A DNA stretch of 10,639 nucleotides from the NCBI GenBank assembly GCA_030621455.1, contig JAUXHQ010000033.1:1-10639 (forward strand). Direction: 5' to 3'. Source of the stretch: Deltaproteobacteria bacterium (lineage in GTDB: Bacteria; Desulfobacterota; UBA8473). The position numbers and the translations under genes are program-made. Each line of letters begins with the position of its first letter. The first letter of the stretch is position 1. The notes beneath the pieces are model-generated. The model was given only the letters and a program-made list of their open reading frames with translations, did no database searches and was not told the origin of the DNA. Below, piece after piece: positions 6,278-10,639 of the stretch.

Positions 6278-6844
6278 ATGCCCTTGGTACACACGATGAC
6301 GCGCAAAACAGGCACTAGGACCATTTGGTACCTGTTCACATTATGGTCGGTGGTCCTGTTTCTATCCTGTGTCGGAAATCCTTCCCGGTATTCAAAGCCT
6401 CGCGTAATCGAAGGTGTTCCGTTTTTTCGACAAGAGGCTTACCAATGCGGCCCCTCTTCACTTGCAGGTGTTCTCAATTATTGGGGGACCAAGGTATCGC
6501 CTGAAGAAATTGCCGATGATATTTATAGCAAATCGGCAAGGGGGACCCTTGATGTGGATATGGTCCTTTATGCAGAGAGGGGAGGTCTATATGCCAACCA
6601 GTACAAAGGGAACTGGGAAGATCTAAGACAAAGCATTGACAAGGGCTATCCGGTCATAGTGCTCGTTGATTATGGGTTCCTCGTTTATCAGGCCTATCAT
6701 TACATGAATATCATCGGATATAATGAAAGAGGTATCATCGCTGATTCGGGAAGCGATAGACATAAGTTTATTCCCCGGAAGGATTTCATAAGGTCATGGC
6801 AGAAGACAGATTTTTGGACGCTCCTCATCACCCCTGAAGAATGA
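6278..6844 (+). CDS. PA2778-family C39-like cysteine peptidase
   Basis: 188 residues with this start. An N-terminal hydrophobic segment (about 16-30) ends at Cys31 in LFLSCVG, a loose lipobox, so it is probably an exported lipoprotein or membrane-tethered. The papain-like C39 fold is shown by VPFFRQEAYQCGPSS: Gln52 would form the oxyanion hole and Cys57 the nucleophile; His141 in AYHYMNIIGY and Asp156 in IIADSG complete the triad. C39 peptidases cleave after double-glycine leaders, but this exported stand-alone type has no known substrate. The Pseudomonas PA2778 relatives, as I recall, carry a C-terminal TPR region in the same chain; here that is a separate overlapping gene. The start is uncertain: TTG at 6260 lacks a ribosome binding site, ATG 6278 has AAGGGG unusually close, and ATG 6296 is also possible. 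Confidence 0.8.
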   Translation: MPLVHTMTRKTGTRTIWYLFTLWSVVLFLSCVGNPSRYSKPRVIEGVPFFRQEAYQCGPSSLAGVLNYWGTKVSPEEIADDIYSKSARGTLDVDMVLYAERGGLYANQYKGNWEDLRQSIDKGYPVIVLVDYGFLVYQAYHYMNIIGYNERGIIADSGSDRHKFIPRKDFIRSWQKTDFWTLLITPEE

Positions 6845-7338
6845 AAAAACCATCACACCAGCAATATCGAGGACTGACAGCTTTCATAGTTACCCTTTCC
6901 ATACTCATCCTCTGTTCAGGATGTACCTTTCCCAGAATTATCATCCTCAATGATCCTCTTAGTGCTGAAGAACATCTGAGTCTCGGGGTGGCGTACGAAA
7001 GAAACGGAGAATACCAAAACGCCATTGAGGAATACAGACTCGCGTCTAAGAGACTAAATATGGCTTATCTCTATCTTGGTAATGCACATTTTCAGAAGAA
7101 AGAATTCGATCAGTCAGAAAAATATTACAAGAAAATGATCGCGAAGGAGCCAGAAGTTGCTGATGCCTACAATAATCTTGCCTGGCTCTATTATATTAAG
7201 AGAGAGCATCTCAAGGAGGCGGAAGATCTGGCATTGAGAGCGATTACACTGAACCCTGCCAATGAGAATATTTATCTAGATACACTAGAGAAGATCAGGC
7301 AATTGAGACAAGGTGAAACCCGTCCTTTTGAACAATGA
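6841..7338 (+). CDS. TPR-repeat lipoprotein partner of the C39 peptidase
   Basis: 165 residues. Residues 1-27 form a lipoprotein signal peptide with Cys28 as the lipidated residue (LCSGC), so the protein is anchored in a membrane facing the periplasm. Three tetratricopeptide-like repeats follow: about 42-72 (EHLSLGVAYERNGEYQNAIEEY), 74-106 and 107-140 (AYNNLAWLYY...ALRAITLNP). TPRs bind other proteins. The ATG overlaps the peptidase stop codon in ATGA (6841-6844), the classic arrangement for translational coupling, and no strong independent ribosome binding site is visible. It probably corresponds to the C-terminal half of single-chain PA2778-like proteins and should act with the peptidase, perhaps by holding its substrate. 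Confidence 0.82.
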   Translation: MKKPSHQQYRGLTAFIVTLSILILCSGCTFPRIIILNDPLSAEEHLSLGVAYERNGEYQNAIEEYRLASKRLNMAYLYLGNAHFQKKEFDQSEKYYKKMIAKEPEVADAYNNLAWLYYIKREHLKEAEDLALRAITLNPANENIYLDTLEKIRQLRQGETRPFEQ

Positions 7339-7356
7339 ATGAGTTTGGGAGAATTA

Positions 7357-8265
7357 ATGTTTACACCTGGCACACTGTGGTCAAAAACCCTTGACAGAAC
7401 AGAAAAAGCCTTAAGAACTGGTACGCTTCGTCCCATATTTACAAGAAGCACGTTTATCCATGACGGCGGTGTTGACTTCTTAGTCCGCATTGTGTCCAGC
7501 CTCGTTCGCAAGTCAGAAGAAAAAAAGGAACATAAGAAAAAAACTACACCCGAAAAACAGCACACAAACCCATTTCTTCCTTACGAAGAAAACATGTTTG
7601 TAACGGACATATCTGATACGCATGTGTGTCTTTTAAACAAATTCAACGTCATCGATCACCATTTACTCATTGTCACCAGATCTTTTGAAGAACAGGAGTC
7701 TTTGCTTACGCTTCAGGATTTTGAGGCCATATGGATATGCATGGCCGAATTCGATGGTCTGGCATTTTACAACGGCGGGGAGATTGCCGGCTCCAGTCAA
7801 CGGCACAAGCACCTTCAGATGATTCCCCTTCCCATGGCAGATAAAGGGCCGAAAGTACCTATTGAACCACTCCTGACCTCAGCGCGGCTTGAAGGTAACC
7901 TGGGTTTTATTCCGGGTCTTCCCTTTGTTCACGTTTTAACAAGACCAGTCCCTGTCCTTACAGCCCCTCCCCGGGACGCTGCCACTGAACTATTCAAACT
8001 GTATCGGGCCATGCTTTACGCGGTGGGCCTTAATAGCCAATCCGCACCGTATGACAGCACGCAATCCGGCCCATACAACCTTCTGCTCACCCGAGAATGG
8101 ATGCTGCTAGTTCCGCGGTCCGATGAATTTTTCGAATCAATCTCAGTAAATGCCCTGGGATTCGCAGGTGCCCTGCTGGTGCACGACGAACTACAGATGG
8201 AGCTCATAAAAGACATGGGTGGTATGGCTGTTCTAGAGAGAACCGCCGTAACTGCAGGCAAATAG
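7357..8265 (+). CDS. Ap4A phosphorylase (ATP adenylyltransferase)
   Basis: 302-residue HIT-superfamily enzyme that phosphorolyses diadenosine tetraphosphate to ATP and ADP in the cytoplasm. The N-terminus (GTLWSKTLDRTEKALRTGTL) is typical. Residues 71-77 (NPFLPYE) and the strand DHHLLIVTRSFE (100-111) precede the catalytic GSSQRHKHLQM (145-155), with the histidine triad-type His150 and His152. The C-terminal domain has NLLLTREWMLLVPRS (241-255), as in the ATP adenylyltransferase C-terminal family. An ATG at 7339 abuts the previous stop, but ATG 7357 is preferred: GGGAGA (7347-7352) precedes it and the N-terminus matches the family. It is the last gene of the sigma-54 operon, which is odd company for a nucleotide-stress enzyme. 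A lysine/glutamate-rich insert lies at 52-68. Confidence 0.88.
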   Translation: MFTPGTLWSKTLDRTEKALRTGTLRPIFTRSTFIHDGGVDFLVRIVSSLVRKSEEKKEHKKKTTPEKQHTNPFLPYEENMFVTDISDTHVCLLNKFNVIDHHLLIVTRSFEEQESLLTLQDFEAIWICMAEFDGLAFYNGGEIAGSSQRHKHLQMIPLPMADKGPKVPIEPLLTSARLEGNLGFIPGLPFVHVLTRPVPVLTAPPRDAATELFKLYRAMLYAVGLNSQSAPYDSTQSGPYNLLLTREWMLLVPRSDEFFESISVNALGFAGALLVHDELQMELIKDMGGMAVLERTAVTAGK

Positions 8266-8304
8266 AAAAGAGGGGGAAAACAAAGAAAGATCGGGTACAG
8301 CTTT

Positions 8305-9174
8305 TTAGCTCTGAGCCTGCGCTTTCCTCGTTTGGTATCTGATTGATCCCTCATCAAAGAGCCTTTCCTCCTCTTCAGTGCATACTAATAGAGGTGGTAC
8401 CCCTCCAGGTTTCCCATCACTGTCTAACGCCACCATTATAAAGTAGGCTGTCAGAGATTTAACATTCTTTTCTGTCCAAAGATTTTCAGTCTCAACCTCT
8501 ACCTGCACTTCCATGGACGAATGACTAACAAAGGTTAGCTTGGCATGAATTAAAACCAAGTCTCCTACACGGACTGGATGAAGGAAGTGGATCTCATGAA
8601 CCATCGCAGTCACTACGTTTGAATGACAATGACGCAAAGCGACAACACCTGCGGCATTGTCCATTAACTTCATCAATTCTCCTCCATGAACGTGTCCGGA
8701 GGGATTGGCCTGATCAGGTAACATTACTTGCGCCATATCAATCGCCGAATGTCTCGCCGTTCTTCCTTCCAAGCTATCATCTTTGTCCAAACTATCAAAC
8801 AGTTCGCTAAATTGTTTCTCGTGCCTCTCCTCTGTCTTACTCATTCTGTTGAAAAAAGCTGCAATCTCAGTAAAACCCTCTTCTTCAGCTACCTGGGCCG
8901 CACGAGGATAACGCTTTGTGGCCTCTTCATGCTCATTATCAATGGCTGACTTCAAATTTTTCCTTACATCTCCGACCCATCCAATGAACTTAAATTCCTG
9001 CTCCGCGTGCTCAGCCTCATTCAGTGCCGTCTGCAGGAATATATCAGATAACGGCTCAAAGCCAGCTTCACTGGCAGCAGAGGCATAGTACATATATCTG
9101 GCATGAGCGTGCAATTCGTTCGAAAAAGCTTTTAGTAAATTTTCTTCCGTTTTACTTCCTTTGAGTTCCACCAT
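8305..9174 (-). CDS. Rubrerythrin-like diiron domain fused to hotdog acyl-CoA thioesterase
   Basis: 289-residue fusion in a single uninterrupted frame. Residues 1-135 form a rubrerythrin-type four-helix bundle with the expected diiron ligand pattern: Glu20, Glu53, His56, Glu81 and Glu84, Glu115 and His118. The C-terminal rubredoxin Cys4 domain of classical rubrerythrin is absent. Residues 140-289 are a complete hotdog acyl-CoA hydrolase of the YciA/BFIT type: NPSGHVHGGELMKLMDNA, with Asn157 and Asp172 at the catalytic positions, then HEIHFLHPVRVGD (193-205) and a tail GGVPPL. The first half would reduce peroxide or bind a diiron centre; the second would hydrolyse an acyl-CoA to free acid and CoA. 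The coupling suggests a thioesterase responsive to redox or oxygen. AAAGGAGGAA lies directly upstream of the ATG. It follows the acyl-CoA dehydrogenase after 67 bases, probably in one operon, and converges on the Ap4A phosphorylase gene. Confidence 0.9.
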   Translation of the reverse strand: MVELKGSKTEENLLKAFSNELHAHARYMYYASAASEAGFEPLSDIFLQTALNEAEHAEQEFKFIGWVGDVRKNLKSAIDNEHEEATKRYPRAAQVAEEEGFTEIAAFFNRMSKTEERHEKQFSELFDSLDKDDSLEGRTARHSAIDMAQVMLPDQANPSGHVHGGELMKLMDNAAGVVALRHCHSNVVTAMVHEIHFLHPVRVGDLVLIHAKLTFVSHSSMEVQVEVETENLWTEKNVKSLTAYFIMVALDSDGKPGGVPPLLVCTEEEERLFDEGSIRYQTRKAQAQS

Positions 9175-9241
9175 TTCCTCCTTTCAAGGTGTAACCGTCA
9201 AAAAACAATTTTTGTTGTTCGTTGACTTTAATTATGACTTC

Positions 9242-10393
9242 CTAGTCGTTCAAACCCATCATTTTTCCTACAACAACCTTCATTATCTCTGACGTTCCGC
9301 CAAAAATCGGAATCACCCGGGCGTCTCTGGCGAATCTGCATATGGGATACTCTTCCATGTATCCATATCCGCCGTGAAGCTGGACACAGTCATAGGCCAC
9401 ACGATTTGCCATTTCTGCACACCAAGCCTTTGCCATGGAAACCTTCATTAAGATGTCTCTTCCCTCTACAAAATCGGCGACAAGAGAATCTAGAAAGCTC
9501 CTGCCTAATTGAATCTCCGTAGCCATCTCTGCTATCTTGAATGTGTTATGCTGGAAGGACGAGATGGGTTTTCCGAAAACTCTCCGTTCTTTACAATACT
9601 TTATGGTCATGTCGAGCATAGCCTCGGCCATGGATTGTGCCATAATCGTGATGACAAGCCTCTCTCCCTGGAGGTTTTCCATTAAATAAAAAAAACCTTT
9701 GCCTTCCTCTCCTATTAGGTTGGAAACCGGGACCCTGCAATCTTCAAATATAAGCTCTGCCGTATCCTGGCTATGCAGTCCCATCTTCTTATATTTTCGA
9801 CCTTTCGAGAATCCGGGAGTGCCCGCCTCAACGCAGATCATGCTCATACCCTCGTGTGGGGGGATAGCATTCGGGTCAGTCTTTACGGCAACCACAGCTA
9901 AATCAGAGTGAAAGCCTCCGGATATAAAGATTTTTTGACCATTAATTAAATATTCATCTCCCTCCCTTACTGCCGTAGATCGAATAGCCGCCACATCGGA
10001 ACCGGCATTCGGCTCTGTCATGGCTATGCATGTTATGATGTCTCCAGAGACACAACCGGGCAACCATCTCATCTTCTGTTCTTCACTTCCGAAACGATAG
10101 ATATAAGGGACGGTCGCATCGCTGTGCAACCCTACTGCAAGTCCGATGGCGCCTATGTAGAAGATCTCTTCGTTAATAATCACGGAATACTCCAAACCCG
10201 CACCAGGACCACCATACTTCTCCTCTAACCAGGTGCAAAGAAAACCATTTCCCCCCATCTTCCTCCATGCCTCTCTAGGGACCATCCCGTCTTCCTCCCA
10301 CTTTTCTATGAACGGGACAACCTCTTTGTCGAGATACTTTCTAAACGTATCACGAAAGATACGATGTTCTTCCTTGAATATTTTTCCCCTCAT
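9242..10393 (-). CDS. Acyl-CoA dehydrogenase (isovaleryl/long-chain type active site)
   Basis: 383-residue FAD flavoenzyme that oxidises acyl-CoA to 2,3-enoyl-CoA, passing electrons to ETF. Signature 1 is AMTEPNAGSDV (124-134); signature 2 is QLHGGYGYMEEYP (338-350) followed by RFARDARV. Length is normal for the family. The catalytic glutamate used by medium-chain enzymes (IYEGT) is replaced by Gly365 (IFGGTSEI), while Glu244 in LQGERLV sits where isovaleryl-CoA and long-chain dehydrogenases carry their base, so the enzyme should be active with the base on that helix. Chain length cannot be read from sequence. The start at 10393 has a GGGGGA ribosome binding site upstream. It heads a minus-strand operon with the rubrerythrin-thioesterase gene, an arrangement suggesting fatty-acid or aromatic-acid beta-oxidation. 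No ETF genes are in the window. Confidence 0.95.
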   Translation of the reverse strand: MRGKIFKEEHRIFRDTFRKYLDKEVVPFIEKWEEDGMVPREAWRKMGGNGFLCTWLEEKYGGPGAGLEYSVIINEEIFYIGAIGLAVGLHSDATVPYIYRFGSEEQKMRWLPGCVSGDIITCIAMTEPNAGSDVAAIRSTAVREGDEYLINGQKIFISGGFHSDLAVVAVKTDPNAIPPHEGMSMICVEAGTPGFSKGRKYKKMGLHSQDTAELIFEDCRVPVSNLIGEEGKGFFYLMENLQGERLVITIMAQSMAEAMLDMTIKYCKERRVFGKPISSFQHNTFKIAEMATEIQLGRSFLDSLVADFVEGRDILMKVSMAKAWCAEMANRVAYDCVQLHGGYGYMEEYPICRFARDARVIPIFGGTSEIMKVVVGKMMGLND

Positions 10394-10422
10394 AACCAGA
10401 TCCCCCTGTGAAAAAATTTGAA

Positions 10423-10445
10423 GTTAGGGTCGAACCTGACCCAAC
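10423..10445. promoter_or_regulatory. Palindrome upstream of the acyl-CoA dehydrogenase, possible operator
   Basis: GGGTC (10427-10431) and GACCC (10438-10442) form a perfect 5-bp inverted repeat with a six-base centre. The arms extend to GTT/AAC (10423-10425 with 10443-10445) if one base, A10426, is bulged. It lies about 35-50 bases upstream of the ATG on the minus strand, a common place for a TetR-type repressor site or a leader hairpin. No regulator gene is present. Confidence 0.3.
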
Positions 10446-10562
10446 AATAGATAACATAGCTCTTCAGTGAATGCCTCGCCTTACATATCCTCGACGTTGG
10501 CCATTTTCTAATTTGGTCTCATCTTAGAGTCTCAATGCTAATATAATGCGTGAAATATCGTA

Positions 10563-10639
10563 TCAGGAACTCGTCATTCCCATGATTTTCAGGACAGAGG
10601 TAACGGTTCTCTTTCCAGTACAAAGAACGGCCTCAATCG
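10563..10639 (-). pseudogene. Probable decayed transposase fragment at the right edge
   Basis: Reading the minus strand from the edge, one frame gives IEAVLCTGKRTVTSVLKIMG before a TGA at 10563-10565. This strongly resembles the GKRTVTxxLRVMG segment near the N-terminus of DDE transposases of the IS4/IS701-like group. The chain stops within a few residues of this segment, so the gene would be truncated or frameshifted. The upstream part is outside the window. Identification is from memory of the motif, not a search. Confidence 0.45.

Noticed and set aside
7339..7356. ATG 7339 as start of the Ap4A phosphorylase
   Set aside because: It abuts the previous stop without a ribosome binding site; ATG 7357 has GGGAGA at good spacing and gives the family-typical N-terminus.
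10513..10547. TATAAT at 10542-10547 as a + strand promoter
   Set aside because: The nearest -35-like TTGGTC is 23 bases away, and no + strand gene follows within the window.

Overview
The window reads as part of a chromosome from a strictly anaerobic bacterium, most likely a Desulfobacterota (deltaproteobacterial) lineage or a syntrophic or sulfate-reducing relative. This is inferred from gene content: an oxygen-sensitive glycyl radical enzyme, an ADP-forming-type acyl-CoA synthetase subunit, acyl-CoA dehydrogenase, a rubrerythrin-like domain, a PA2779/PA2778-type secreted pair, and good -24/-12 (sigma-54) promoter sequences. Base composition is moderate and fairly even. No tRNA, rRNA or CRISPR array was seen.

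Layout. Positions 1-349 hold little: a possible C-terminal scrap of an incoming gene and a short heptamer repeat. A secreted DUF3617-type protein (350-766) follows. Next come an acyl-CoA synthetase CoA-binding/phospho-His subunit (885-2291), a glycyl radical enzyme (2529-4970) and an archaeal-type thymidylate-synthase-like protein (5025-5693), all on +. A 15-bp-arm inverted repeat overlaps the stop of the last of these. Immediately after it, a near-perfect sigma-54 promoter opens a tight four-gene + operon: PA2779-family membrane protein, C39-like cysteine peptidase, TPR lipoprotein and Ap4A phosphorylase (5854-8265). On the minus strand, converging on it, an acyl-CoA dehydrogenase (10393-9242) is followed by a fusion of a rubrerythrin-like diiron domain to a hotdog acyl-CoA thioesterase (9174-8305). 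The right edge carries what looks like a decayed transposase fragment.

How it may fit together. Acyl-CoA ligase subunit, glycyl radical enzyme, acyl-CoA dehydrogenase and thioesterase are the kinds of enzyme used to activate and oxidise fatty or aromatic acids or hydrocarbons anaerobically, but they lie in at least two transcription units and no substrate can be read from the sequence. The glycyl radical enzyme has both radical residues (Cys458, Gly789) but has Arg, not Glu, two residues after the cysteine, so it does not look like a standard diol/choline/hydroxyproline-type enzyme; its activase is not in the window. The most unusual items are the rubrerythrin-thioesterase fusion, this glycyl radical enzyme with a thymidylate-synthase-fold neighbour, and the sigma-54-controlled PA2779/PA2778-type operon ending in an Ap4A phosphorylase.
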